In this document: in pieces, positions 20,528-29,540 of the stretch | Position numbering within the stretch: the first letter of the stretch is position 1 | How the letters are laid out: each line of letters begins with the position of its first letter | Assembly: GCA_023398815.1 (NCBI GenBank) | Contig: JAEWRW010000055.1 | Location: forward strand, 1 to 35,411 | Length of the DNA stretch: 35,411 bases | Origin: Bacillota bacterium | Lineage (GTDB): Bacteria > Bacillota > Clostridia > Christensenellales > UMGS416 | Direction: 5' to 3' | Made by a program: the position numbers and the translations under genes | The notes under the pieces: generated by a model | The model's database searches: none | The model's input: the letters and a program-made list of their open reading frames with translations, nothing else | Told to the model about the DNA's origin: nothing

Positions 20528-23500
20528 TTACACCTTCCGCACGGTGAGGAACAGTTCCTCGCCGTTGATCGTCTGCTCCCGGCCAAAGCCCTCGGGCCGG
20601 CCCTCGGTCAGGGCGTCGCCCAGCACATCGGCCAGGATGTCCCCCTGGTTGCGGGCAATGGTCGCAAGCGCGTCGGCCGGGCCGTCCACCGCCAGGGCGA
20701 TGTGGTCGGTCACCTCGAAGCCTGCCTCCCGGCGCATCTGCTGCACCTTGGAGACGACCTCCCGCACGAAGCCTTCCTCCAGGAGTGCGGGCGTGAGTCG
20801 CGCATCCAGCGCCACCGACACGCCACCCTCGCTGGCGGTGAAGAAGTCGGAGCGCTGGGTTACCTCAATGAGCACATCCTCCTGCTCAAAGCGCTCCTCC
20901 ACACCCTCGACATCCAGCGTGAAGAACCCCTGCCCCCGCAGCGCCGCCACGAAGGCCGTGCCGTCGCCCTCCTGCAGCAGGGTGTTGACGAGCGGCATGC
21001 GCTTGCCAAAGCGGCGTCCCAGGGTTTTGAGTTGGGGTTTGACCTTGTAGCTGACCAGGTCGCCGGCGCTCTCAATGAACTCCACAGCCTTGACGTTGAG
21101 CTCATCGGCCACCAGGGCCGTGAGGCTCGCCGGCAGGGCTGCGCCCTCCACCAGCAGGGCCGGGGCAGGCTGGCGGTTCTTGACACCGGCGGTGGCGCGG
21201 CAGGCACGGCCCAGCGCCACGATGCCCAGCACCCGGGCCATGTTGGCCTCCAGCTCCCGGTCAATCCACGCCGGGTTCACCGCCGGGAAGTCACAGAAGT
21301 GCACCGACTCCGGCGCGGCGGGGTCAATGCCCGCCACCAGGTTCCGGTAGATCTGCTCGGCCAGGAAGGGCGTGAACGGCGCGGTCAGCTTGGCCAGTGT
21401 CACAAGCACGGTGTAGAGCGTGAGGTAGGCGTTCACCTTGTCCTCGGTAAGCCCGCCGCCCCAGTAGCGGTCGCGGCCCCGGCGCACATACCAGTTGGAG
21501 AGGTCGTCCACAAACTCGCTGAGGGCACGACCACTCTCGGTGATGCGAATCTCCCCGAGCCCGCCGTCGACCTCGGCCACCAGCGTCTGCAGGCGGGAGA
21601 GCACCCACCGGTCCATCTCGCCCAGCCGGGCGTAGTCAAGGGTGTGCTCCAGCGGGTTGAAGCCGTCAATGTTGGCATAGAGCACATAGAACGCATAGGT
21701 GTTCCACAGTGTGCCCATGTACTTGCGCTGGGCCTCGCTCACCGCCTCGCCGGAGAAACGGCTCGGCAGCCATGGCGCGCTGCCGGTGTAAAAATACCAG
21801 CGCACGGCGTCGGCCCCGCGGGTGTTGAGCATCTCCCAGGGGTCAAGGACGTTGCCCTTGTGCTTGCTCATCTTGATGCCGTCCTTGTCGCACACGTGGC
21901 CCAGCACCAGGCAGGTCTTGAACGGCGCGCGGCCAAAGAGCAGGGTGGAGATGGCCAGCAGTGTGTAAAACCAGCCGCGGGTCTGGTCCACGGCCTCGCT
22001 GATGAAGTCCGCCGGGAAGCGGGCCTCAAACTCCTCCTTGTTCCCAAAGGGATAGTGCCACTGGGCGAAGGGCATGGAGCCCGAGTCAAACCAGCAGTCG
22101 ATGACGGTAGCTTCCCGTCGCATACTGCCGCCGCACTCGGGGCACACAAGTTCCACCTCATCGATGAAGGGCTTGTGCAGCTCGATGTCCGGCGCCACGT
22201 TGCGGCCCTTCTCCACGAGCTCCGCCCGGCTGCCGATGACCTCCCGGTGGCCGCAGGCGCAGGTCCACACCGGCAAGGGCGTGCCCCAGTACCGCTCGCG
22301 GGAGATGCCCCAGTCGATGACGTTCTCCACAAAGTTGCCCATGCGGCCATCGCGGATGTTCTCGGGCAGCCAGTTGACGGACTTGGTGCTGGCCACGAGC
22401 TCGTCGCGCACCGCCGTCATGGCGATGAACCAGGTGTCGCGCGGGTAATAGAGCAGCGGCGTGTCGCACCGCCAGCAGAACGGATAGCTGTGCTCGAAGG
22501 GCAGCGCGGCGTAGAGCTGGCCGCGAGCCTTGAGGTCACCCAACACCGCGCGGTCGGCATCCTTCACAAAGGTGCCGGCCCACGGCGTCTCCGCCGTAAA
22601 GGCACCCTGGGCATCCACGATGATGCGGAAATCCAGGCCCTCGCGTTTTAGGATGCGCATGTCGTCCTCACCATAGGGGGCCAGGTGAACGATGCCGGTA
22701 CCGTCCTCCATGCTGACATAGGGGTCGGCCACCACGCGAGGCTGTTGGCCCTCCGGCGTGGCACCGGCGGTGAAGAGCGGCTCATACACCGTGCCAACGA
22801 GGTCGCTGCCGGGGAAGCTGCGGAGGAGCTCATACCCCTCGGGCAGGGTCTTGGCCGCCAGCGCCGTCGCCATGATGAGGGTTTCATCCCCCACGCGGTA
22901 TTCGCCGTACTCGTCGGCGGCGTTCACGCACAGGGCAATGTTGCTGGGCAGGGTCCAGGGCGTCGTCGTCCAAGCCAGGATGGACACGCCCGGCCGGCCG
23001 GCCACCTTGAACCGTGCGATGGCGGAGGTCTCCTTCACATCGGCATAGCCCTGGGCCACCTCGTGGCTGGAGAGGGCGGTGCCGCAGCGCGGGCAGTAGG
23101 GCACGACCTTGTAGCCCTTATAGAGCAGGCCCTTCTCGTGGATGCGCTTGAGCGCCCACCACTCACTCTCGATGTAGTTGTTGTCATAGGTGATGTAGGG
23201 GTTCTCCATATCCACCCAGAACCCCACGCGGTCGGAGATCTGCTCCCACTCGCTCTTGTACTTCCAGACGCTTTCCTTGCACTTCTGGATGAACGGCTCA
23301 ATGCCGTATTGCTCGATCTGCGGCTTGCCGTCAAGCCCCAGTTGCTTCTCCACCTCCAGCTCCACCGGGAGTCCATGGGTGTCCCAGCCGGCCTTGCGCA
23401 GCACGTTGTAGCCCTTCATCGTGTAGTAGCGCGGCACCAGGTCCTTCATGGCCCGGGTCAGCACGTGGCCGATGTGGGGCTTGCCGTTGGCAGTGGGCGG

Positions 23501-23644
23501 CCCGTCGTAGAAAGTGTAGAGCGGTGCGCCCTCCCGCAGGGTCACGCTTTTTCCAAAGATGTGATTCTCCCGCCAAAACTCCAGGATTTCCTTCTCCCGC
23601 TCCACAAAGTCGAGGCTGGTGGAGACCTTTTGATACAACGCCAT
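20528..23644 (-). CDS. ileS: Isoleucyl-tRNA synthetase (IleRS type 2-like)
   Basis: 1038 residues, with an AGGAGG box ten bases before the ATG. The class Ia signature HIGH is at 57-60 (GKPHIGHVL) and KMSKH at about 590. The editing domain, CCRC-like elements (CPRCGTALSS, CWRCDTPLLYY, CPECGGSM) and the anticodon-binding domain are all present. The length, the KMSKHKGN loop and the long C-terminal extension resemble the eukaryote-like type 2 enzyme, often less sensitive to mupirocin. It charges tRNA-Ile in the cytoplasm. It is second in the operon behind a T-box with an AUC (Ile) specifier. Confidence 0.97.
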   Translation of the reverse strand: MALYQKVSTSLDFVEREKEILEFWRENHIFGKSVTLREGAPLYTFYDGPPTANGKPHIGHVLTRAMKDLVPRYYTMKGYNVLRKAGWDTHGLPVELEVEKQLGLDGKPQIEQYGIEPFIQKCKESVWKYKSEWEQISDRVGFWVDMENPYITYDNNYIESEWWALKRIHEKGLLYKGYKVVPYCPRCGTALSSHEVAQGYADVKETSAIARFKVAGRPGVSILAWTTTPWTLPSNIALCVNAADEYGEYRVGDETLIMATALAAKTLPEGYELLRSFPGSDLVGTVYEPLFTAGATPEGQQPRVVADPYVSMEDGTGIVHLAPYGEDDMRILKREGLDFRIIVDAQGAFTAETPWAGTFVKDADRAVLGDLKARGQLYAALPFEHSYPFCWRCDTPLLYYPRDTWFIAMTAVRDELVASTKSVNWLPENIRDGRMGNFVENVIDWGISRERYWGTPLPVWTCACGHREVIGSRAELVEKGRNVAPDIELHKPFIDEVELVCPECGGSMRREATVIDCWFDSGSMPFAQWHYPFGNKEEFEARFPADFISEAVDQTRGWFYTLLAISTLLFGRAPFKTCLVLGHVCDKDGIKMSKHKGNVLDPWEMLNTRGADAVRWYFYTGSAPWLPSRFSGEAVSEAQRKYMGTLWNTYAFYVLYANIDGFNPLEHTLDYARLGEMDRWVLSRLQTLVAEVDGGLGEIRITESGRALSEFVDDLSNWYVRRGRDRYWGGGLTEDKVNAYLTLYTVLVTLAKLTAPFTPFLAEQIYRNLVAGIDPAAPESVHFCDFPAVNPAWIDRELEANMARVLGIVALGRACRATAGVKNRQPAPALLVEGAALPASLTALVADELNVKAVEFIESAGDLVSYKVKPQLKTLGRRFGKRMPLVNTLLQEGDGTAFVAALRGQGFFTLDVEGVEERFEQEDVLIEVTQRSDFFTASEGGVSVALDARLTPALLEEGFVREVVSKVQQMRREAGFEVTDHIALAVDGPADALATIARNQGDILADVLGDALTEGRPEGFGREQTINGEELFLTVRKV

Positions 23645-23655
23645 TGTTGTTCCTC

Positions 23656-24477
23656 CTAATGCGATCCCTCGCGAATAAACTTTATCTCTTCCAGCGTTCC
23701 CCGCTGGAGAAATCCAATGTTCTGGTAGACCCGGTTGGAAATCGGGTTGTTGCCATCGGCATAGAGCAGCGGCATCAGCCCTTCCTGCCGGATGAGGCCA
23801 CAAACCTCGGCAACCAACGCCTGTGAGTAGTGCTTGCCCCGCGCTTCCGGCGGGGTATAGACCGGGCCGATGCGGTGGTGCCGGGTGCTGCGGCGGGCCG
23901 CCCTCGCCAGTGAAACGGGCTCGTCATCGACGACCCAGAGCCACAATCCGCCCTCCGCGATGGTTTTTTCGGCGGCTTCCCGCATTCCCTCTGGCGTCTG
24001 CTGGATGCCGAAGCACTCCTGGTCAAAGGCGACGAACCACCGCGCGACGAGGTCGGCATCCGTCCCCACGGCCTTGCGCCGCTCCCCGGGCACGCCGGCG
24101 GGGGCGATGGGCTCACCCGGCAGCTCATAGGCCACCAGTGGCATATTCCTCTGGGCGCGGCAACCGTTGGCCGGGCAATAGCGCTCGATGAAGCGGCTGA
24201 CCATCTCCGGCTCGGCGGTGATGCCGGGCAGTGCCACCCCCTGCAGCCGGTCGGCCAGTTCGTCGGTTAATACCGGCCAGTCGGCGCACGCGCTGCCCGC
24301 CCAAATCCAGGCGTTGAGCCCCTCGTTCTGCAGGGCAATGAAGGTACCCTCGGCGTTCTGCAGCGCCGTGACGCAGGGCGCCGAGGCAATGTTTCGCATC
24401 ACATTGTGGGTCGCCTCCCCCTGCTGCAGGAAGGCTGCGCTGTCCAGGGCTTCGGGGCCAGTGAAGGGAACTAGCAT
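23656..24477 (-). CDS. GNAT-family N-acetyltransferase between T-box and ileS, 273 aa
   Basis: The start is ATG 24477-24475 with GGAGG upstream; the longer open frame runs back through the T-box and is not coding. The C-terminal half (about 140-265) is a GNAT domain: LWLWVVDDEPVSLARAA, the acetyl-CoA loop RIGPVYTPPEARGKHYSQAL, and the late helix NPISNRVYQNIGF. The N-terminal half is a divergent, possibly second GNAT-like lobe. It is 11 bases upstream of ileS and must be under the same isoleucine control. The substrate is unknown; acetylation of an amino acid or a tRNA-related compound would suit the context but is speculation. Confidence 0.85.
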   Translation of the reverse strand: MLVPFTGPEALDSAAFLQQGEATHNVMRNIASAPCVTALQNAEGTFIALQNEGLNAWIWAGSACADWPVLTDELADRLQGVALPGITAEPEMVSRFIERYCPANGCRAQRNMPLVAYELPGEPIAPAGVPGERRKAVGTDADLVARWFVAFDQECFGIQQTPEGMREAAEKTIAEGGLWLWVVDDEPVSLARAARRSTRHHRIGPVYTPPEARGKHYSQALVAEVCGLIRQEGLMPLLYADGNNPISNRVYQNIGFLQRGTLEEIKFIREGSH

Positions 24478-24506
24478 GGCAAACACCTCCAAACACTTCC
24501 AGAAAA

Positions 24507-24754
24507 ACAAAAAGAGCCTCCATCCCAGCCGGGACGGAAGACTCCGCGGTACCACCCGAATTTGCGTTCCACACGCACACTCACCACGCACACCATGCGC
24601 TGCCCGGTAACGGCGGGCGTCCGCTGTCCGCTTACTATCTTCGGCGGCGCGCTCAGAAGGGATTGTCCCAAGGTGCGGAAGCGCCGGGCTTGCACCAGAC
24701 CCCGGCTCGCTCTGCCCCGCGTTCGGTGGGCGCGGCTTCGTCATCGCGTTTGAT
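24507..24754 (-). promoter_or_regulatory. T-box riboswitch (isoleucine), leader of the GNAT-ileS operon
   Basis: Read on the minus strand: the Stem I elements GCAGAGCGAGCCGGGG and GGTGCAAGCCCGG, then the specifier ATC (24663-24661) before TTCTGAGC, and then the T-box GGGTGGTACCGCGG ending at 24544. A terminator stem with loop GGCT follows, then TTTTT (24507-24543). The ATC codon agrees with ileS downstream. Uncharged tRNA-Ile would pair with the specifier and the T-box bulge and prevent the terminator. Confidence 0.95.
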
Positions 24755-24760
24755 CTTATG

Positions 24761-24789
24761 ATTATACGCCTGTCCGTCCCCTTTGTAAA
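24761..24789 (-). promoter_or_regulatory. Promoter of the T-box/GNAT/ileS operon
   Basis: On the minus strand: TTTACA (24789-24784), 17 bp, TATAAT (24766-24761). Confidence 0.8.
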
Positions 24790-24792
24790 GGG

Positions 24793-25200
24793 CTAGTCTG
24801 GCATCGGCGTCGTCAGCAGCAGCGGCAGCGCGCCCTCGGTGGCGGTGAAGCCGCACTTTTCGTAGAACCCCAACGCCTCCTGCTCCCCCACCAGCACCTT
24901 GCGGGGGATGGCGGAATAGTGGTTGAGCATCTCCCGCACCAGGGTACGGCCGATGCCCTGCCCTTGGTAGCGGGGTTTGACCAGCAGGAAGTGGAAATAC
25001 ACCGTCAGTGCCCCGTCAGAGAGGGCGTTCATCAGGCCGATGAGCTCGTCGCCCGCCCATGCGCTGACCACCCGGTCTGAATGAGCCATGGCCTGGCATA
25101 GCTTCTCAGGGTGGTGGGCCCACATCCAGTCCACCGATTGGAAGAGCTCCCTCAAATCCCGCGCCATGAACTCCCGGGTCACACGGTACTGTATCTGCAT
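24793..25200 (-). CDS. GNAT-family N-acetyltransferase, 135 aa
   Basis: The start is ATG 25200-25198 with TAGGAG upstream. This is a typical single-domain GNAT: a substrate-binding N-terminus (FQSVDWMWAHHPEKLCQAMA), the strand VYFHFLLV, the acetyl-CoA pyrophosphate loop PRYQGQGIGRTLVREML (about 86-102) and GFYEKCGF near the end. The substrate is unknown. It ends just before the ileS operon promoter and appears to be a separate leftward gene. Confidence 0.85.
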   Translation of the reverse strand: MQIQYRVTREFMARDLRELFQSVDWMWAHHPEKLCQAMAHSDRVVSAWAGDELIGLMNALSDGALTVYFHFLLVKPRYQGQGIGRTLVREMLNHYSAIPRKVLVGEQEALGFYEKCGFTATEGALPLLLTTPMPD

Positions 25201-25366
25201 GGTTCCACTCCTAACATAATAAGACCTGCACATTGTACGGACATAGTACATTTTGTGTGCAAATCGATCATTTGTCAATGGGTGGGATACGATACCGCCG
25301 CACAACCCTCTTTGGGTATCAAAACGGCGCCAGAAAACCGACGCCGCAATCGTACCCTTGCTACCC

Positions 25367-26227
25367 TCAACCGATGGAGTGTTGTCTCCGCCTTATGAGG
25401 AACGCATACACCACGACAGCAAGAAGCGCTGCGCCTGCCATCGCAATCCGCCGTAGGCCGTGGGTGTAGGACAATTGGGCCGTTGTTTGACGATCCAAGA
25501 ACTCCTCCAATCCACCGGAGAGTGCCTCGGGGTGATCCTTGGCATATTCTACATATTCGTTGACCGCATTCGACAGAGCATCGAACGATATGCTTGCGGT
25601 TGCTGCCTTCGCAGTGACATTGGATGTTGACGTCTGTCCATAAGAAACGGGCGTAATGTTGTCATCACCGTGCAGCAGGAACTCATTGGTGAAGACAAAT
25701 AGGTAGAGCGGTGTGGTTTTGCCGCCTTGCTCGTCTTTTGACATCGCATTGTAGACCGGTTGAGCGCTGTCCCTCCCGGCAATGCTGACGAACTCATACC
25801 CGGATTCCGTGCCCTTGATCGTCATAACGGCAATCGGGTTGCCGTCTTGATACACGATGAACGCATACCGGTCATTAAATGTCAAACTTTCAACAAAAGC
25901 GCTGGTGTCTTCCGATTCTGGCAGTTCCTTGTTCACCAGGATGGGCAAGGGTTGGGAGAATGTTACCTCCTGCAGCACGTCGTCCGTGTACTCTTCCAGC
26001 ATAAAATCACTCTTGCTATTGAGGAGTGACGGGAGGCCGGTATCATCATATAGCCCTCTCGCGGCATCTTCGGGTTTTGTGGAATCCCCAATGGCCTGGG
26101 CACTTTGTTCCACAGCGGACAGGAAGCTGTCGTATTCCCCATCCACGGCTGCCGCGGTCGGCGTGCCAAAGAGCCCCGTAGCAAAAAGCACTGAAGCGAA
26201 TGCAAAAGCGGCAATTGTGCGTTTCAT
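25367..26227 (-). CDS. Exported protein with C-terminal membrane anchor, 286 aa
   Basis: The start is ATG 26227-26225, seven bases after AAGGAGG; the ATG two codons earlier is too close to it. An N-terminal signal peptide (about 1-27, FAFASVLFATGLFG) is followed by an extracytoplasmic domain and a single C-terminal helix (about residues 263-278, IAMAGAALLAVVVYAF) ending in RRRQHSIG. There is no LPXTG motif. I recognise no catalytic motif. It starts 12 bases after the cysteine protease gene, so the two are co-expressed. It could be a substrate, inhibitor or membrane receptor of the protease. Confidence 0.65.
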   Translation of the reverse strand: MKRTIAAFAFASVLFATGLFGTPTAAAVDGEYDSFLSAVEQSAQAIGDSTKPEDAARGLYDDTGLPSLLNSKSDFMLEEYTDDVLQEVTFSQPLPILVNKELPESEDTSAFVESLTFNDRYAFIVYQDGNPIAVMTIKGTESGYEFVSIAGRDSAQPVYNAMSKDEQGGKTTPLYLFVFTNEFLLHGDDNITPVSYGQTSTSNVTAKAATASISFDALSNAVNEYVEYAKDHPEALSGGLEEFLDRQTTAQLSYTHGLRRIAMAGAALLAVVVYAFLIRRRQHSIG

Positions 26228-26239
26228 CCTCATTCCTCC

Positions 26240-26812
26240 TTATTCAAAATCATCTAATGTTCCAGTCCAACAATACAGATCCAAATAAGAATCGCGAACA
26301 TCTTCATACGTGTACTTTGTCTTTGTCCCTTTCGCGGGATCCATCACCGTAACTTTGGGCTCCGTTCCGGAGTCATCATATCCTGTTATCAGCACCGCGT
26401 GAGCAAGACTACTGCTTGTTGCATATGACATTCTAGTTAACAGCGGCCTTCCGTTGTAGATTTCCGTTTTCACTGTTGTATAAAAACCAACAAAATTGTT
26501 GGTTAGGGAACAATCGATTCCTCTCACTGTGTAGAGATGTCCCCTTATTTGCGCCAGGGTTTGCCCTTCATTACTAGTACTCCCGATTGCATCAATGCAA
26601 TAGCTGTTTTGACTTACAGTAACATTATCTATTGCTTTGATCACAGACACACTGCAGGCAACCCAGCACCATTTGGATTTTGATTGCTTCACCGTTGATG
26701 CAGTAGTACTGCAGGTGCTTGGATATGCCAGAACAGGCGTTGATCCAATAAATTGCAATAGCAAAATCGTTGACACGAACACCGCTAGAAACATCATCTT
26801 GAATTTTGACAT
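26240..26812 (-). CDS. Secreted papain-like (C39/C70-type) cysteine protease, 190 aa
   Basis: The start is ATG 26812-26810, seven bases after GGAGG. A signal peptide (about 1-29) ends near VLAYP. The mature enzyme has the catalytic cysteine in KWCWVACSVSVIKAI (about residues 48-53), the histidine in LAHAVLITGYDD (about 138) and an aspartate in VTVMDPAKG, arranged as in papain-like peptidase families C39-like and C70. The gene is clearly richer in A and T than its neighbours, suggesting recent acquisition. With no ABC transporter attached, it is a free secreted enzyme rather than a bacteriocin processor. Confidence 0.75.
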   Translation of the reverse strand: MSKFKMMFLAVFVSTILLLQFIGSTPVLAYPSTCSTTASTVKQSKSKWCWVACSVSVIKAIDNVTVSQNSYCIDAIGSTSNEGQTLAQIRGHLYTVRGIDCSLTNNFVGFYTTVKTEIYNGRPLLTRMSYATSSSLAHAVLITGYDDSGTEPKVTVMDPAKGTKTKYTYEDVRDSYLDLYCWTGTLDDFE

Positions 26813-26950
26813 GCATCTACCTCCAAATATAGTATTGCCCTAATTATAAATATATACTTCGATATTTGTGGATTCCGACAAAAAAACATTTGATCCGACA
26901 AAATGCCCGCGTTCATCATCTCCTTATCAAAACGATGCAACCACTAATAC
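26813..26950. promoter_or_regulatory. AT-rich upstream region of the protease operon
   Basis: It carries TATAAT on the minus strand (26848-26843) without a convincing -35. It also holds two TCCGACAAAA direct repeats (about 26875-26884 and 26895-26904). The promoter is likely here but its -35 is unresolved. Confidence 0.35.
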
Positions 26951-26983
26951 AAAAACCGGCCCTCCCCGTGGGGAGAGCCGGTT
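26951..26983 (-). terminator. Terminator of the polyamine operon
   Basis: On the minus strand ACCGGCTCTCCCC pairs with GGGGAGGGCCGGT around loop ACG, with one mismatch-like pair, followed by TTTT. Confidence 0.8.
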
Positions 26984-27002
26984 CCTTCTTCACATTAGTC
27001 CT

Positions 27003-28139
27003 TCAGGACAGCCTGCCCTTGAAGTCCTCATACCCAAAGCGCCGCAGCACCTGGAGCTCCCCCTGGCGGGTGTGGAGGGCGATGGACGGCAGGTTGACGC
27101 CGTTGAAGGTGTTGTTCTTCACCATGGTGTAGATGGCCATGTCGGTGAACACCACCCGGTCACCGGGCTTGAGCGGCTGGGGGAAGGAATAGTCGCCGAT
27201 GACGTCGCCCGCCAGGCATGTGGGCCCGCCGAGCCGATAGGTGTGTGGGTATTCGCCGGCCTGCCCCGCCCCCACGATGGCCGGGCGGTAGGGCATCTCC
27301 AGCACATCGGGCATGTGGCAGGCGGCGGAGGTATCGAGGATCGCCAGATCCATGCCGTTGTGCAGCACATCCAGCACCTCAGCCACCAGGAAGCCGGCGT
27401 TCAGCGCCACGGCCTCGCCGGGCTCCAGGTACACCTGCACGCCGTATTCCTCCTGCACGCGCCGAACGGTGCGCACCAAGAGATCCACGTCGTACCCCGG
27501 GCGGGTGATGTGGTGTCCCCCGCCAAAGTTGAGCCACTTCATGCCCCGCAGCGACGGGCCAAAACGCTCCTCCACCCGCTCCACCGTACGGGCCAGCGTG
27601 TCGGCCCCCTGCTCGCACAGGGTGTGGAAGTGCAGGCCATCGATGCCGTCAAGCTCCTCGGGGTGGAAGTTGTCGAGCGTCACCCCCAGCCGGGAGTGCG
27701 GCGCACAGGGGTTGTAGAGATCGGTGGCGATCTCCGAATACTCGGGGTTCAGGCGGATGCCGCACTCGATGGGCTTCTGCTGGGCCAGCACCCGGGGCCG
27801 AAACCGCCGCCACTGGGCAAAGGAATTGAACACCACATGGTCACAGTAGCTCAGCAGCTCATCGAACTCGCCCTCCACATAGGCCGGGGCGTAGGCATGC
27901 ACCTCGCCGCCCATCTCCTCCCGCCCCAGGCGTGCCTCATGCAGGGAACTGGCGGTCACACCCTTCAGGTACCGGCCGATGAGCGGGAAGGTCGCCCACA
28001 TGGAGAAACCCTTCAAGGCCAGCAGAATGCGGCAGCCAGCGCTCTCCTGCACCTGCTGCAGCAGCTCCAGGTTGCGGACGAGCAATTCCTCGTCCACCAC
28101 ATAGCACGGGGTCGGCAGATCGCCGCGATTCCAATCCAT
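27003..28139 (-). CDS. nspC: Carboxynorspermidine/carboxyspermidine decarboxylase
   Basis: 378 residues. The start is ATG 28139-28137 with GAGGAG upstream. It is a fold-type III PLP decarboxylase: PTPCYVVDEELLVRNLELL, the PLP lysine K43 in LLALKGFSMW, ECGIRLNPEYSE, LNFGGGHHITRPGYD, LEPGEAV, and the late active-site segment DTSAACHMPDVLEMPYRP. It decarboxylates carboxy(nor)spermidine to (nor)spermidine, the last step of the alternative polyamine route. It lies eight bases after the synthase gene and is clearly in one operon with it. Confidence 0.93.
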   Translation of the reverse strand: MDWNRGDLPTPCYVVDEELLVRNLELLQQVQESAGCRILLALKGFSMWATFPLIGRYLKGVTASSLHEARLGREEMGGEVHAYAPAYVEGEFDELLSYCDHVVFNSFAQWRRFRPRVLAQQKPIECGIRLNPEYSEIATDLYNPCAPHSRLGVTLDNFHPEELDGIDGLHFHTLCEQGADTLARTVERVEERFGPSLRGMKWLNFGGGHHITRPGYDVDLLVRTVRRVQEEYGVQVYLEPGEAVALNAGFLVAEVLDVLHNGMDLAILDTSAACHMPDVLEMPYRPAIVGAGQAGEYPHTYRLGGPTCLAGDVIGDYSFPQPLKPGDRVVFTDMAIYTMVKNNTFNGVNLPSIALHTRQGELQVLRRFGYEDFKGRLS

Positions 28140-28147
28140 CGTACTCC

Positions 28148-29350
28148 TCAATCGATGAGAGCCGGCGCAAAGCTCTCCTGCCACGGAAGGCCGTGGCGGT
28201 TCAGCGCGTCCATAAAGGGATCGGGGTCAAACTCCTCCACATTGTGGACGCCGGGCCTGCGCCACAGGCCCTTCAGGATCATCATTGCGCCGATCATGGC
28301 AGGCACGCCGGTGGTGTAGGAGATGGCTTGGGAACCCACCTCGGCGTAGCACTCCTCATGGACGCAGACGTTGTAGACGTAGTAGGTCTTCTCTTTGCCG
28401 TCCTTCCGGCCCCGCACGATGCAGCCAATGTTGGTCTTGCCCTTCGTACGCGGGCCCAGCGACGCTGGGTCGGGCAGCACGGCCTTCAGGAACTGCAGGG
28501 GGATGATCTCCTGCCCCTCGAATTGAATGGGCTCAATGCTCGTCATTCCCACGTTCTGCAGCACCCGCAGGTGGTTGAGGTAGTTGTCGGAGAACGTCAT
28601 CCAGAACCGGATGCGCTCAATGCCCGGCATGTTCTGGGCCAGCGACTCGAGCTCCTCGTGGTACAAGAGGTACACGTTCTTCGGGCCGATCTCCGGCAGG
28701 TCGTAGACGCGCTTCTCAGCCAGCGGGGGCGTTTCCACCCACTCGCCGCACTCAAAATACCGGCCGTTGGCGGTGATCTCCCGGATGTTGATCTCGGGGT
28801 TGAAGTTGGTGGCGAAGGGATACCCGTGGTCGCCGGCGTTGGCGTCCACGATGTCAATCTCGTTGATCTCGTCAAAGTAATGCTTGAGCGCATAGGCGCA
28901 GAACACGCCGGTGACACCCGGGTCAAACCCGCTGCCCAAGAGGGCCGTCAACCCCGCCTTCTCAAACCGCTCGCGGTAGGCCCACTGCCACTTGTATTCA
29001 AACTTTGGCACGTCCTTGGGCTCGTAGTTGGCTGTATCCACATAGTGCACGCCGGTAGCCAGGCACGCGTCCATGATCGTCAAGTCCTGGTAGGGCAGCG
29101 CCACGTTGATGACGACGTCGGGGCCAAACGAACGGATGAGGGCAATGACCTCTTCGGTGCGGTCGGCATCCACCTGGGCTGTCGTGACCCGCGCCTGCGC
29201 CGCCGTCGGCAGCCCCGCGCGGATGGCATCACACTTGGCCTGCGTTCGGCTGGCCAGCAGAATCTCCTCAAACACTTCCGGCACCTGGCAGCACTTGTGC
29301 ACCACCACGTTGGAAACGCCGCCTGCGCCGATGATCAGAACCTTGCCCAT
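28148..29350 (-). CDS. Carboxynorspermidine/carboxyspermidine synthase (saccharopine dehydrogenase family)
   Basis: 400 residues, with AAGGAGG before the ATG. The N-terminal Rossmann motif VLIIGAGGVSNVVVHKC is followed by ASRTQAKCD and DVVINVALPYQDL; then YEPKDVPKFEYKWQWAYRER, GSGFDPGVTGVFCAYA and DANAGDHGYP, all characteristic of the Lys9-type carboxynorspermidine dehydrogenases. The enzyme condenses a diamine with aspartate semialdehyde using NADPH. Together with the decarboxylase it gives a complete alternative route to spermidine or norspermidine that does not use decarboxylated SAM. Confidence 0.93.
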   Translation of the reverse strand: MGKVLIIGAGGVSNVVVHKCCQVPEVFEEILLASRTQAKCDAIRAGLPTAAQARVTTAQVDADRTEEVIALIRSFGPDVVINVALPYQDLTIMDACLATGVHYVDTANYEPKDVPKFEYKWQWAYRERFEKAGLTALLGSGFDPGVTGVFCAYALKHYFDEINEIDIVDANAGDHGYPFATNFNPEINIREITANGRYFECGEWVETPPLAEKRVYDLPEIGPKNVYLLYHEELESLAQNMPGIERIRFWMTFSDNYLNHLRVLQNVGMTSIEPIQFEGQEIIPLQFLKAVLPDPASLGPRTKGKTNIGCIVRGRKDGKEKTYYVYNVCVHEECYAEVGSQAISYTTGVPAMIGAMMILKGLWRRPGVHNVEEFDPDPFMDALNRHGLPWQESFAPALID

Positions 29351-29385
29351 TCCTGTCCTCCTTGTTGTGTGGGAAAGTAGAGTGG

Positions 29386-29413
29386 ATTATATCATAACCC
29401 ACCGAAAAATCAA
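29386..29413 (-). promoter_or_regulatory. Promoter of the polyamine operon
   Basis: On the minus strand: TTGATT (29413-29408), 16-bp spacer, TATAAT (29391-29386), about 36 bases before the ATG. Confidence 0.7.
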
Positions 29414-29540
29414 CGAATTTTATAAAATCTTAACCGATGTTTGCAAAAACAAGCCTTGGCAGCGGCATTTCGCGGTTTTCAACGTTTTTTCGCCGTTGCG
29501 CACGGTTGCCAACGCTCTCATCTGTGGCTCCGAGAGTGCC

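Noticed and set aside
20093..22651. An 852-codon plus-strand open frame opposite ileS
   Set aside because: It is the mirror of the high-GC ileS gene and gives low-complexity His/Gly/Val-rich protein without domains.
29414..29540. A possible terminator or small gene after the MFS gene
   Set aside because: Several short inverted repeats are present but none has a U-run in the right direction, and no frame has a ribosome site.
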